64,000 nt of DNA from Heterobilharzia americana. Its lineage: Eukaryota > Platyhelminthes > Trematoda > Strigeidida > Schistosomatidae. A program made the position numbers and the translations under genes. Shown one piece after another: positions 22,669 to 35,955 of this stretch (position 1 is its first letter; each line of letters begins with the position of its first letter). The notes beneath the pieces were generated by a model. It did not search any database, had not been told where the DNA came from, and worked only from the letters and a program-made list of their open reading frames with translations. The stretch lies in contig OX104127.1 of NCBI GenBank assembly GCA_944470555.2, forward strand, positions 154,147,776 through 154,211,775. Reading direction: 5' to 3'.

Positions 22669-23056
22669 AAAGAGACAACTTCGTTTAAATTTCTCCCGTT
22701 GATGGTGCTTGCTGTTGTTTGAGTATTTTCATCACGAGTGTCTTGTTTACGTTCACCTAAAGTCGGCGTCCCGTCTCCGCTGCCCAGCTCTTCTGTCAAC
22801 TTGTTAGTTTTCGCCTGTAGATCATGGAGTTTTTGCGACAATATATTGGAGATGAATGATGATTGGGGAGATGCAAATCTTCTCCTGGGGTCTTTTCATC
22901 GGTCAGACAGTGTATGCCCCTCTTCTCGCTCCTCACAGTTTGTTGCATGATGCAGTTCAGTCGAGTCGACCACAATGAGGAAGATGATGAGTGATAGTAG
23001 ACGGCATCCTTGTTTTACTCCTGTCTTCACTTGAAAGGCATTACTCAGCTTTTCAT

Positions 23057-26000
23057 TTTGATGCTATAGTTTGTTCTAACATATGCATTTTTGACTGTAA
23101 ATTTTGATCATCTGGAGGAAACGCTTTAACTGTGTCATATTTCACGGTAGTCAGTATGACATCTAGTCCAATCACTGGTCTTCCGGTTCCGGGAGTATGG
23201 GTTTCTTCTATCTGGTATTCGAGCAACCAAACCTCAAAACAACCAACCGCAAAGGGCTGTGTATGACAGGCCTCAAGCAGATGTTTCATGAACTGGCTCT
23301 GCGGTAACACAAGTCCTTTTCTCTTTCAGGTACCCAAAAGGCAAACGGCTTTCCATGGTCTGGCAACCGGGAAGTGTCAACCACTCGCACGATTCCAGTA
23401 ATACACAAGACCCAATCAAACATAACTTATCCTCCTCAACTCTGTCTCCTCCTTTCCCTTCACCTCCTGATACTAATATTAAGACTATTGTGCTTTACCC
23501 AACCCCTCACTCTACAACCATTGCTAATGAGCAAAGCCATCGAAACCTCACTTCCAGTCTCTTAAGACTCCGTTATCGACTTCATGTAGGAGATTCCAAG
23601 GCTCGATCTCTATGCTAAATCGGACAGCAAGCATCGCTTGCCAGAACTCTAGAGCTTTCAACCATGGATGTATGCTGTGTCTCTTCGACAAGTGTACAAG
23701 ATCCCAGTGTGGTTATTAAAGTGGCCTCACCTGGTCATTGTAGTGAATCTTCAAAATTCACCTAACAAGTATCCTAAGATATAATGCCTGGCTCTCGTGG
23801 AATGGTTTGTGTGGGTATAGCATTGAGTTGTAGAACAGAAAGTGCACTCCTCAGCTGGATACCAGTCAACAGCCGTTTTTGTACTATTCGATTGGATGGG
23901 TCTGTAAAAATTAGGAAGCATTGTGAGACTAGGCGATGTCTATTCATAATCGTCGCCGCTGACTACAATTCGGGTGATGTAAAGGATGAGTTGTGTGAGA
24001 AGCTGTCAACTTTGCTACAGAAAGCAAAGCGGTCAGATGTAGTTATAGTGACAGATGATTTTAACAGTCAAGTAGGGAAGCTGAGCCAAGTGGAAAGGCG
24101 TCTTGAAAGGCATCTACGGAATTTCATGCCAATAAACCGATAACGGTGGTCGTCTTTTGTAGTTTTGCTTCGACAATCACTTGTTTGTGGCCAGCACTGA
24201 CTTCAAGCAGGAAGAGAGATACGGTCTCCCATAGCATCCCGCATCTTCAAGCCAATGATGGACACAGATCTTATTGCTTTTTAACCATCTTCGGAAAGGA
24301 TCGGTGGAGGATTGCTTCTGTTTCTGGAGTACCACGGTTTGGACTATGACCACGTGTTAGTACGAGCTCTTGTATACCTAATCCTTTCTGACTGCAGGAA
24401 GCAGAAGGCAGTGAGGTTCTGCTTGATTTGAGGATAAGAACATGAAGTGTGTATCTAGGGAGAAGTTAGCTAAGGACTAACCTGGACGTGACAGCAATAC
24501 TCTTCCTGAGGAAACCTGGCGTCATATTAATTTTGGTGTAGAAACAGCGGTAATGACAGTTGGTAACTTACACTTGAAGGTCCGTAAACGTCATCGGTTT
24601 TCCGCAACGTCATCCAAACTGATCGATACGAGAAGACTGGTTCTAGCAGGCTGTGACCACGACGAAGAGCGAAAACCACTTAAGCTGACCAAGAGTCTTC
24701 TCGTCGATCGCGAGCAGAGGTGGGTAGCAAAAGCAAGAGAGATGGAGGAAGCATCAGCGTTGGGTAACAGTTGGGAACTATTTAGACTTATTAAGGATAC
24801 CGACAAGAAGATGATGGTGAGTGTAACCATCACCGAAACGGATGCGACGCTGGTAACCTCCTAGGTCAGGCGGCTACAGTGTTGGAAAATAGTTCAACTG
24901 ACCCTCAGCAATGTTCCAGTTGCCCAATATCTAGCCTCAACCTGAATGGCACGTAGATGTCGTTCCTCCAACTCTCCTTGAAGTTGAGAAAGCTGTATCG
25001 AACCTGAAACTATGCAAAGTGGCAGGACCTGACAGTTTGTCACCCAAAGTTCTCAAGTATAGAGATAGGAAATTCTTAATCAAAGTGACAGAGTTGCTAG
25101 ATAGTGTATGGACATCAGGCGTATTGTCGTAAGACTGGTCTACTCCACCCACTATTCCATTCTATAAGAAGGGAGAGGAGTCTTCTGGTGGCAACTATTG
25201 GGGAAGGAGTTTGATTAATATTGTGTCTAAAATCCTAGGATCCATAGTTATCTGACACCTAACTGCAACTTGAAAACAGCAAACTCAAGAAAACCAGGCA
25301 ATTTACAGACCTGGACGAGGGTGTATCGATCACATTTTCACCCTCCCATAGGCCCTGGAACACAGGCATACTTACCGGCCAGTGGTCGGCACTTGCCATA
25401 TTTCTGAACCTGAAGGTGGCATCTGACTCTGTCCACCGTGAGGTGTTATGGCAGTGTGTTTCTTTGAAGAGAGTAGCGGGGAAGAATATAGTGCTTATCA
25501 AAACTCTCTACTAGAACTCACATAGCTATGTAAGGGCTTGTGGAGAGTTGTCATCAGAATTGATGACAACTAGTGGTGTCCGCGGGGGATGCCCATTTTG
25601 ACCGTTTCTATTCAACTTCATCATAAACGTAGTGATGGACATAACCTAAGGTACGTCTGACTTCATCAGGATTGACCTACTCATTGGAGGTCGTCTAGTT
25701 GACTTGGAGTATGCAAGCGATGTTCTCCTGATCGGTGAGGATGCTGACGAAAGGTATGGTCTTCTGAATACATTGGGCAGAAATCTACGTATGTTTTTCC
25801 CCTGTCAAACGAAGGATGATGCTCCATGACTGGTGTGCTGCAAATACTTCCAGCTTAGTGATAGGGAGTGAAGTGGTGGAATGTGTCGAACACTTCACTT
25901 ACTTAGGGAGTTGTATCAGACCGAATAGACTGATGACTGACGTAACCTTAGCTCTCATACAAAAGACCCGTTCGGGATTGGCTAACTTGCGTTACCTATG

Positions 26001-26720
26001 GCGCCGACTGACGAGATATCTACTACCTACCAAAGGACGAGTATACTGTACTGCAGTTCGTTCTATCCTGTTGTACGGCTGAGATATAGCCATTGAAAGT
26101 AGGCGACATGAAGCGGTTGCAAGGTTTTGATCATGTGTCTTCGTAGTATTGCTCGCGTTTGGTGGAATAACTGTGTGAGCAGTGTTGAGATCAGGTGAAG
26201 AATACTAGGCAAGATAAACAAGTAGATTGATGTGCTGATTATTAGTCGACCGATATCGCTTGGACGTGTACTGCGCATGTTAAGCCACTGCCTACCTCGA
26301 CGTACCATGCTAGGGGAAGTTCGACCGCATTGGAAGACGGTTTAGGGTGACCAGACCAAGACGTGGTACCAGTCCATAAGGTCTCTTGTTGCTGGTCTGG
26401 GCCGTATGTGGAGATGTTGCGTGCCTGGTTGGGATCCGTGAGATGAAAGGAATGAGTGATTGAGGACTCTTGATGATATGGCTGAAAGTCGGTCACGTTG
26501 TGTTGATGTATTCACTCTTTGTCACCTAAAGCTTAAATATTCACACTAACCGTTATCCTCATGTTGTTTATTCTTTTACACTATTTTGTTTACTTTGATA
26601 TCACTTGTTTGTATCCACCTTTTCTTTGTATACTGCTGTGAGGTGTGGCAACTTGTGCATGTGTGCGAGGTTCTACACTGATTTCGTTGATCTGTTTGTC
26701 TGTCTGCTTGAAAGCGATCA
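23057..26720 (+). pseudogene. Long decayed RTE-B LINE copy (best RTE-B in the window)
   Basis: The most complete RTE-B. A G+C-richer leader and upstream frame (23355-23618) precede the endonuclease: ARTLELSTMDVCCVS (near 23640), GIALSCRTESALLSWIPVN (23815-23875) and VVIVTDDFNSQVGKL (24040), where the usual GDFN reads DDFN. The linker frame 24553-24864 contains REQRWVAKAREMEEA. The RT includes LKLCKVAGPDSLSPKVLK (25005), KGEESSGGNYWG (25170), GVRQGCP-like sequence near 25580, and 25816-26082 with EVVECVEHFTYLGSCI and RSGLANLRYLWRR. The 3' domain follows in broken frames, then a 3' UTR with TGAGGTGTGGCAACTTG and GAGGTTCTAC (26640-26680). Multiple stops and shifts, including in the active-site region, make it a pseudogene. 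Similar elements in schistosomes are known as SR2-type RTE; the exact family is inference. Confidence 0.82.
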
Positions 26721-27017
26721 CATAGGGCCTTTTCAGAAGTTTGAAACTTTCGTTTGCTTTTCGGAAATTCGACTATTAACCCATATCTCTGGTATTAGTA
26801 TACCTCAAGGAAGGACGGCAGCACGCTACTTTTAGAGCCGACCTCCTCCAAGTCCCCTTCTCCACAGGGAAAGCGGCATCACCATGGGGCTGTTGATCAT
26901 CTGTGGAAAACACCTTATTGCCCTCACACCCTCATCACGTCAGAAGTACGACGTCACCCCAAGACTCTCAACCACAACTGCCTCTTGAAGTTAACACCAT
27001 ACAAACTCACCTTTCTG
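26721..27017 (+). other. Spacer between two RTE-B 3' ends
   Basis: G+C-richer than its surroundings (for example CCCTTCTCCACAGGGAAAGC near 26855), suggesting transposon origin. No domain recognised in the short frame 26903-27124. Confidence 0.35.
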
Positions 27018-27125
27018 GTACAGTAGGACCTCAAGGGAGCAAGCCTTCCATTAGCATAGCTCTTTCTGTCATCTCGATAACTACACCCAAACACTACGTC
27101 AATGTAACAGCTATCGGTTTGTGAA
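27018..27125 (+). repeat. Dispersed repeat shared with 10181-10330
   Basis: TAGGACCTCAAGGGA, AGCATAGCT and AGCTATCGG occur in the same order as on the minus strand at 10181-10330. Both copies encode a (V/I)GPQG segment in one frame. Two copies only, identity moderate. Confidence 0.45.
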
Positions 27126-27159
27126 ATGACTGAAAATAGGTTACACTGGCGCATATGTA

Positions 27160-27390
27160 TTCATAATTTGACATCTTCTAAAGCTCGAATATTTGCACTC
27201 ACCTTCATCTCTAAGCTACTTGTTGTCTCACACTACTTTGTTTACTTTTCTATCAGTTTTCTTTGAACCACCTGTTATTTGTATACTACTTTGAAGTGTG
27301 GCAACATGAAGCAATGTACTTATCTGCTAGGTTCTACGTTGAGTTTTGCTTGCCTGTCTTTTCTTATCTGAAGAGATTAGCTGTATTTCA
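27160..27390 (+). repeat. Second RTE-B 3'-UTR copy
   Basis: Matches 26520-26700 block by block: AAAGCTCGAATATT, TTGTTTACTTT, TTTGTATACTACTTTGAAG, TGTGGCAACATG and GGTTCTACGTTGA. There is no coding part directly before it, so it is a truncated remnant just downstream of the longer copy. Confidence 0.65.
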
Positions 27391-29427
27391 AACGAATATT
27401 TCAACTGGCTGTTTACTTTTTATCTATTTCTTTATAAGTAAATTTTTAATGCAAAGTTTACTAATAACACATAAACTTTTCATTGATATATCTGTTTCTT
27501 TCTTCTCTGTTATTTCCAATGTTAACTGTTCCTACCGTAATGTCTGTTTTCATTGTTTGGCAGTTGTCACTTCATATCCATCATAGAAATTGCATCTCAG
27601 TGACTAAGTGTGACTACGAGTCACACTTACACTACGTGAGCATCAACGATACTGATCATTTATTCATATTTTATTACTTAGGATAAAGTTCAAACCCGAC
27701 CTGATGGTGATGGCAGCAGTGAACTGCATTCATGCGGAAGAGGTTCTGATCCTCACTGATCGTCATTATATTCATGCTAAGAGTAATAAGTGATTGCAAA
27801 TATCTATAAGGATAACTATATTCATGGTAACTTTGATAAGATGTCGCTTTTACACTTGGATCCAAGTCTTTTGCTTAACTTTTTTCTCTTTCAATATAAC
27901 TTCAAGAACACCAAAAATCCAATGTTAGATGTAAGTTTGTTTTCATTTGTTTAATCATTAAAAGAAAATTAAGCACAAAATGATGACTGAAAAGAATAGC
28001 GACTTGTTGGATATCTTCTGAAAATCCTGCTTTCAATCAATACCAATATTTTGAGTTACATAAATCTTCTGTCGACCATGTACATGAAAGTACAAAAAGG
28101 CGTTTCCCATCAAAAATCATTATATACCAATGTCTGATTATTATCATAAAGAGCTACTAACGTCCTACATTTGACATCTCTTGTCTTCATAGATTAAGAG
28201 TGGTGAGTGAAATCATATATAGTGCAAGCTTATGTAAATAAGTTGTACACTCACCGTATATACATCCTGGATTTCAAAGGTTGTTCATCGGGTTGCTATT
28301 CTTTACGAAAAGCTTTCGTTTCAATGATAAAACATTTTCAGTGGTACATAATTTGAATCAGTATTCATTGCAAAGAAATAATCCACTGCATTTTTTGTGT
28401 CATATTACTACAGTTCATCTTCTGCTTAATTAATTCTTGCATTCCACTTCTCTCAACTCTTTCTACAACTCTGTTAGTTATGATTTCTTATGTTGTGCTA
28501 ATCAGCTAATTTTTATACCAACAAGCATATTACTATGATAGTAAATTATGGTTGTTTATTGTAGCATCAGCACTTTGTCATTGCTTATGAAACTAACTTA
28601 AATTTCACCACATTGAGTTATTGAGCTTTTTCGTTTATTAAAAATCTCATTTTCGTCAGCAATAGTTAACTGTTTAACCAGTTATAAGAAGATTTGGAAT
28701 GATAGTAGATTTTTCTACGTTTCTAGTTGAATCGGATTAGGGTGTTGATTGATTGATTGTTACTGAATCAGTATACCATTATTCCTCATTCAAATGCTAC
28801 CGTAATCCATGTTCCATCTCAGCTTCAGTTATCTTCCATTATTTCATCATTTGTATTTTTGAAATCTGGACTGATTTCGTCTAGAATTTGTCCATATTTG
28901 ATGATTATCAATATTTAAAAGGATATAGAAGAAAATATAAGATAGCCATTAAATGTTTCATTCTAGTTTAAAACCTTTTAGCATTGTGCACCAGTGGTCT
29001 CATAGAATAACTTAAGACATATCAATTCCACATTGAATTGTTCAACATTTGCCAAACGATTGGAAATGTAAAAGGTGGGATTTCTTGTTGAATAAGAATA
29101 AAATATACTTGTTACCACATTAGGATAGTTGCACACTGTCATTAAAAAGGATTGATCTCCCTCATTTTTCAAACTCAGTTGGATAAGTTTTACATATATT
29201 TCATAATATTGGAAATCCGCAAACTGACTTTGAATTTTATAAAACTACACTTTTGCATTATAAAGTGCTGTTTGCTGTTAACAATCGTTTTTCGCTCAAT
29301 AACAATATTCTCGGCGCTCAACTCATTTCTTAAGGTATTCAGTAGTTCAATAAAGATTTATTGCTGTGTTCAGCGATACACTTTGTTCTAACATACTATT
29401 TTAAAACGTTGCTATTGAAGATGTCAT
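27391..29427 (+). other. Intronic spacer, nothing recognised
   Basis: No exon, tRNA or element recognised over 2 kb. Short open frames lack known motifs. Confidence 0.5.
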
Positions 29428-29433
29428 CTGTGT

Positions 29434-29468
<35 letters not shown>
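29428..29468. repeat. TG dinucleotide microsatellite
   Basis: About 20 TG units with one TA interruption near the left end. Confidence 0.93.
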
Positions 29469-29469
<1 letters not shown>

Positions 29470-30540
29470 TAGCTAGCTCTTTCTAGATATCATATCTGCG
29501 ATATATATAATCCCTACCGAAGAATCATGAAGATCGATCAGGGAGTTTCGATAACGAAAGTAAACCAGTTGATCAGAATTATAACGTGTATCGAGTGTGA
29601 TATTAGGCATTTCAGGTTTCTACTTGAAAAGAAGTATAAATTTCATATGATCTCTGTGTTGCTTTAACTCTAATATAGTAAAATATTTCCTGAATGAGAA
29701 ACCTCATTTATTTCATAATTTTTATCAAAGTAATTGACGCTTGTGGATGTCAATTGCTCCGTATAATTAATTAATTGACTAGTAAATTGTTTTGAAAATA
29801 TTTCGAGTAAGCTGTTCGATGCGGATGAATTTCCAGTTAACAGTTAATATGTATACATTTTGTCTATTAATTCACTTAGGTTGAATATATATTTCTTCAA
29901 GATTTCACTGTATATTTATTTTCTAATTCAGTCATATAATGGATAATTGGCAGTTTATTTAACATTGACACATTCTCTCCATGGTACTTTTTTGTTTAAC
30001 TCATATCGATACTAAGCAAATCGTTGTGATTTATTTCTTCATAGTTCAGACTTCACTTTTTCTGTTGTTACAAGAATTTACTGGTTTTTACCATTTTCTG
30101 CTCAACACTATACACAATCCATGGTAATAATATGTAACTTGTAATCCAATCATGTATTCATTTGAACGAAAAGATGCTTATCATATTAATGCTTCTATTC
30201 TTCCTCAGTAATTTAGGGAACTATTTATCAGTTATTGGTGGAATTAACCTGTTTTCAACTTTATTATTTACATCATTCCTGATGGCTTTATTTTCCTCGA
30301 AATCTCGACATAATTACGAATTCGTTGATTTCCACCATCGATAACAATGAGGACACATAAAACTATGTATTGACTTTTAAGTGTACTGTACAGCGTAATT
30401 TGTTATCCCTTACAACTGTAGTTGTTAAAACAGAAGGCATAAAAACACTGTAGGTTTTGGTAATACTTGTCTCTGTAGCCTTGCTCTTGTATAGTAGAAG
30501 CATAAAGTGAGCAATGTTGAAGGAAAACATAAAATATCAG
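29469..30540 (+). other. Intronic spacer, nothing recognised
   Basis: AT-rich. The hydrophobic 60-codon frame at 30162-30344 has no supporting context and is not called. Confidence 0.45.
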
Positions 30541-31020
30541 CCAAAAAAGGCAAATCGGTTGGTGAGATCGTGAAACTTCACCGACTGAGTTGGTGTGTTG
30601 TACATGTTGAAACACTATCTACATCGACATACAGTGTTAACCGAAGTAAGATGAGGTTGGAATAAAGCTAAAGGTGGTCAAACCAAGAAATGACACCAAT
30701 TTATAAAGTCTCTAACTGTTAGTCTGAGTTGTGTTGAGAGGTATAAACTGCCAGACTGGCGGGGTTCTCAAGATGACAGGAACTTATGTTTTGAGACTCA
30801 CTTTGATATGATCAGTTGATCACAATAGTCTACTCATATTCCTTTTTTCTTCTTTAAAATTCCGAACGTTTTCACTAACGCTTATTTATTTATTCTGTCT
30901 CATCCTTTCGTCTTTTTTAATGTCATTCTTTTTCTGTCCACTTTTTCATAGCATGTTACTGTAAAGTGTAGTGACGTGATGTCTGTCTCATTCGTTTCTT
31001 CGTTTAGTATTACTGTAGAC
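30541..31020 (+). pseudogene. 5'-truncated RTE-B LINE fragment
   Basis: Encodes KKGKSVGEIVKLHRLSW (30545-30595), the conserved block after the RT thumb in RTE-B copies, then a broken GGQTK-type region (near 30675) and a 3' UTR near 30890-30990 with a diverged GTAAAGTGTAGTGACGTGA box. Only the last part of the element is present. Confidence 0.65.
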
Positions 31021-31227
31021 TGTTCATTTTTACTTTTTAGGGAAGTACTTATACATGATACGATTATTTTGCTTCATCTTTGATACTTTTACCACCAAAT
31101 GTTGATGTTCTGCTTTGAACCTCTTAAAAAGAAATAATAAGCGGGCGTTTCCGAGAAATTACAGACTAAAGTCATAATTGTTGAATATTGTTCAGTTTGT
31201 AATGATTCTTCAACGGTGCGGCATATT

Positions 31228-31395
31228 TGGAGCTGTGGCTTTTTGGTTTAGGTAGATAACTTTCGACCAATAGGTCAAGTGTTCGAACCACGCTCCATCT
31301 ACCGAAGTTTGGGCAGCCAGGCAGCATGATTATTCCGCACACAATATGTATGGCTGAATGCCTACTGCATGGACGTGCACAAGGTTTCTAGGTGG
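31228..31395 (+). mobile_element. tRNA-like SINE, family 2
   Basis: GGAGCTGTGGCTTTTTGG (A-box region), AAGTGTTCGAACCACGCTCC (B-box region, 31277-31296), and the end CTACTGCATGGACGTGCACAAGG. The block order is the same as in the minus-strand unit at 5816-5985. No hammerhead is visible, which separates it from family 1. Confidence 0.62.
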
Positions 31396-32929
31396 ATTTT
31401 GATTTGATTTTCATTACGATATTGTAACCTAGCGTTGATTGTTAGTTTTGTTTTAAAACATGTGTCTGTCAATGAATGCATCTTGTTGACTAACTGAAAC
31501 AACTCAGTGATGCACTGCATTCATTTGAATTCTGATTATATCCACTGTTTTGATACTAGTATCGGCTAGCCGGTATAATCTAATGCACTTACAAAGTAAT
31601 ATACCAACCAGTTGTAACGTTAATGCATGTCTGTTGACCAGGTTTCTTTGGGCAAAGTTACTGGTTAACTGTTCCCTGTCTTGAAAACGAACTTCATTAT
31701 CTATGTATTACACTATGCTAAACTCAGAAAGCTAAAATGTTACTTAGTAACCTATTCTCTCGACTATAATACACACTTTCAAATCATACCTTACCTACTT
31801 AGCTTTATGTATCTGCGCAGAATAGAATTTATCTGCTTCTCAAGAATATTGTAAGTACATTTATGGGCAGTTTAATGGGTGTTTTTTTCTTTTCTTTCGT
31901 TCTTAATTAGAATACTAATAAGACTATTTCTTTCTGTTTAGCATAGATTGCAAACATATTAACCTTAGGACTAAATTTTCAACTCTTCAGATATGAAATC
32001 GTCATGAAACTAAACTTGATGAAATGTTTTCATGTTAGATGATCATGAAGATATTGGATAGTGTCAGCGGTTTACCCTGTTGATTCTTTTGTCTTATTTA
32101 GTGTAATCGTACAACATAGGACTTTGTTAATCCATGTGTCTGTATATGCACATATAACGACTTTATTCCCTTTTTATCCCAGCTAAGTAAAGACATGGTT
32201 CAAAACAATTTTTTAGGAGATAATCTTTTAAGAAAGTATGGCAAATTGGATAGTTGGGTGATGATTTTAGTCTTTTTGCAGCAAGCTATACAATCTTGAG
32301 TTTTCACTTGTTAATCACTTAGTCGTAATATAACTGTAGACTTAACCAAAATATTTAGGCATGTTTATTACACAGTTATCTCTCTATGTTCTCTGGTGTC
32401 CTTGTGCTTCTTAGGAATATTCTATAGTGAATTCTGGCACCAATGTTAGTGAATTATTGAAAGAGGTACTTACACGCGTTGACAGATAAAACCTCTTAAA
32501 TCTTCGAGCCATACTAGTTCACCGTGACTTTTTCAGTAGCTTCAGGCTTCTTTTTAACGATTTAAACAGTAACGTCTAAACATCTCGACAAAAAGACATT
32601 AGAAGAAGGGAGAAGTATGTTAAGTAATAAGCTATTAGGCTACGATAACCTTTTCGTTAAAATTCTATAGCATCGTCTAGTTAAGTATTCAGTAAGCTAT
32701 GTGGCGTGTCACATTCATTTGAATAAAATCAGACTGAGAAAAACTTGGCTAAACAACTTTTAGATTAATGTGAATGCTGAATGTATCTTAGCAATTGAGA
32801 TTGATTTTTCAGAAATAAACTATCACGATTTCTTTCTGTCCTATGACTAGTATCAGCTACAGATGACTTTTTAGATCGATGTCAAGTTTTAGTATGTTTA
32901 TGCTTAAATCTTTTGCATTGTATACGTAA
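31396..32929 (+). other. Intronic spacer, nothing recognised
   Basis: No exon or element recognised. Confidence 0.45.
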
Positions 32930-33060
32930 TGCATTTACAGGTACTAAACCTACCTGTTCTTCGCATGCTGCAGTGAAGTATGGCAACTTCAACTGATTCA
33001 CTTCCGTGCAAGATTCTACGCCAGTTTTTTCTGTATACGATAAAGACACCAAATGAACGT
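32930..33060 (+). repeat. Solo RTE-B 3'-UTR fragment
   Basis: GTGAAGTATGGCAACTTC and GTGCAAGATTCTACGCCAG match the 3'-UTR block at 26640-26690. No coding sequence. Confidence 0.55.
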
Positions 33061-35955
33061 TCATTACCTCGTCAAACAGTTCTCGATAATGATACCTCAA
33101 AGCCTATTACTGTCGAGTACTAGTACATCAGTTGGTCATGTGGGATTTTTACATAAAAATAAGAGAAAGAACATCCCCAAACTTTATTTTGATCGTTGTA
33201 GGATAATTTCAGCTTTTCAATTTCTTCATAGTATGTACACTTGATATTTATATCTGTTCGTATAATTCTTTACTTATCCTTACTTAAAGCCACGATGGGA
33301 ATTATATACATGTAAACGCCTATCAAGGTTTTCTGTTACCGAAGGGATTATTTGTTTTCCTGAAAGAAGCTTGTTTTTTCCCTTGTTAAGTGGTCTATCC
33401 AATAATTCAGTGTGTTCTTGAGAATGGATCACCTTTCACTGCTAATTTGAATGCACTTAACAGTTTGCTTCACAGTCTTAGTAACTATCTAAACTTTAGC
33501 ATGCGAAGAATGTTTATCAAAGAGACGGGAAGGAAATGCAATGTTATTGTCTGAAGTAAAAATTTAAAGTTTGAAACGTCAGGCATTAAGAAGGGGTAAA
33601 ATTTTTGGCACAAACTTTATTATTTTCTAATCTTTAATTTTTAATGAGGAATTTTTCTTGAGTGACTTCGAAGGCCACCATAGTGACTATTGGAATAACC
33701 AATCAATTTTCGATATTTTGCAAGGAAAATACAACTTTTTCAGTCGAAATATAGAATCCTAACTGGTTATTTCAGTCGTTGTCATTATGGCTTCTAGCGT
33801 CACTCATTTTTTTCATTTATTTATCAACACACTAATCATTGCCTTAATTTTCCTCATCATCAGTGCAACTTCACTGTCTTACCAGTAAATGAAGTATGCA
33901 TATTTGTATATTGTCTACATGTACAGTATGTATTACTTATTTATTTATTCATTTATTTACTTTGTTTGAAGGCATGTGGATTTATTCGAGACATTAGTAA
34001 ATGTGAACCACAAAATTTGTACACTTATTTCTCTTCTTTTTCAAGTGACGGTGAGTTACAATGTGTTTATGTACCCATTTTATTTCAACGTTAACTGCCT
34101 TGTGTATTGTGTTTATTTATGTAATATAAGATGCATATTCATTAGTTGCTCTTGTATCAACTTATTTTTCCCTACGTTATACCTGTTTACCATGGTGTAT
34201 GTTCATAACGTATTTTTTTGTCTTACTAACTGATCTAGGAATTCATTTATTAGATATACTGAGACAGAATCGCACGCAAAAGTGCATCAGTACAATTTAT
34301 CGGACTTCTTAATGACACAGAAAAACGAACTGAATATCCCTTGATGTATACTTGGATCTGCTTCTTGTGGCATAAAAGGTGCCTGTCCTTCCCTAGTTCA
34401 CCGTTGCTTAGGCTTTAATGAAACATCAAATGGTCATAGACTTCAGTCAGTCTGCCTCCTCTGTGTGTATCATTGGGAGACTTATTCACCTTCTCTGTAA
34501 ACTGAAGGAATTAGTGGTGTAGATCAGTCCGACACGACTAACTCTAAATGACATTCCTAAAGACTTCTTAGGGCAAACCGAATACACATGATTGTTGTCT
34601 GAGCATGAACTCGACAAAGAGCAGCGATTGTCAATCGATGGTATAATCTGTTTACGTCTATCATCTGCATGATATCGGTAATGACCGAATCAGACAGTGC
34701 TTTTCCGTTTGTCTAAAGTTATCGCTATTCAAACAACTGATCATCAGAACGAAATTGCACCTGGTGAAAATATCCCCAATGTTCCTCTTCAACTGGCTCA
34801 AACTGCTTACTTACGTACTAGTCACTAAACTATGTTTGAGGGTTTGACCTTTTTGTAGCACGACTGACAGCTCGTTGTAGAAATCGTGTATTCTGTTATT
34901 TTACTTCGTATTCATATTTTCTAAATGTATTGGATTCCAACATTTAGTAGATTGCTGATGCTTTAGTGTAATAGTTATAGACAGTGATTATGCCAGACTA
35001 CTCATATACGTATGGAAGTGTCTTTGTAATTTTTGTGTTGACGTTTACTATCATTTTTCACAACTACATAGGTTCTTGTCATCTCATTTTTATATGACCC
35101 TGGCTGAGCTGCTTGATTTCGTTGAAGGTGTTGACCAGTTTTTAGTTATCTAGAAAAGGTGTTCACACGTAATAAACTGCTCCTTTCAAACACTTTTACT
35201 GCCTCATTATGAGGAGGACACTTTCTTCATCAAGCCTTCAAGTTAAATTATTCACATAAATAATCTTGATCAAAGCATTCAGTACTTTCACGTTGGAATT
35301 CATCTTACTGAATCTGTCGTTCCAGAAAACTAAAACAAATATGCCTTTGATCTTTGTTTTATTACAACTCGTATACTTTGAATATATTTTTAATTGGGTT
35401 TAAATGCTGGAAACTATTCAATTTAGCGTATCCTGTTATTAATGTTGGCAGCGTTATTGAGTATTTTACGCGTGTTATGCGAGTAAATCACTCCAGATGA
35501 AAACTACAGACACTAAGCATAAAAAGTGTGATATTTTGTTGCAATAATTATTAGTCTTGCAGTATTTCGTTTCACTTAATAATTGAGTAGAAGTTAAATA
35601 AGTAAACCGAACTTCTTACCTTCTCATTCTTGTAAACGTGAACCAAGTCATCTGTTTCGTCACGTATAACTTTATTATGTTAACCGAATATTTGTGTTAA
35701 TATGCACTCTTTAAACTATAAGCGGTAGCCGTTTGTGATGATTTGATGTTTAATAATTTTTTTCTTCATAAGCTGATTTCTGTACCTATAGTTGACCGTC
35801 AACAGCATCAATATATAGACAGAATTCTTTGTGTGTATACAACGCGGCACGCATTTTTTGAATACCAGTTATAATTTCTTAATGAGTAATATTGCTAAAA
35901 GTGTAATGCTTATTACGAATTTCTCTCCAATTTTTACAACTTTACATTCTGACAG
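33061..35955 (+). other. End of kinase intron, nothing recognised
   Basis: AT-rich intron leading to the TTCTGACAG acceptor at 35955. I looked here for the missing kinase exon (about 80 bases, ending in a split Ala codon) and did not find it. Confidence 0.5.

Larger units (their letters stand above)
21930..23056 (-). mobile_element. 5'-truncated copy of the defective RTE-A2 LINE
   Basis: Nearly identical to 12018-13076, including the same disabling changes and the same short open frame (22629-22841 here, the start of 12570-12872 there). The 3' end carries the TTTACTATTATT tail (minus-strand AAATAATAG). The homology stops at about 23056, after AGGCATTACTCAGCTTTTCAT. A possible target-site duplication is TTGATGCGAT on the left (from 21918) and TTGATGCTAT on the right (from about 23058), 9 of 10 matching. 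It differs from its sister mainly by expanded simple repeats at 22460-22505 and 22630-22665. Confidence 0.85.

Noticed and set aside
23053..23310. An 85-codon minus-strand open frame next to RTE-A2 with good coding-like composition
   Set aside because: It lies in the G+C-richer leader of the + strand RTE-B copy and matches no domain I know; most likely a shadow of the element.
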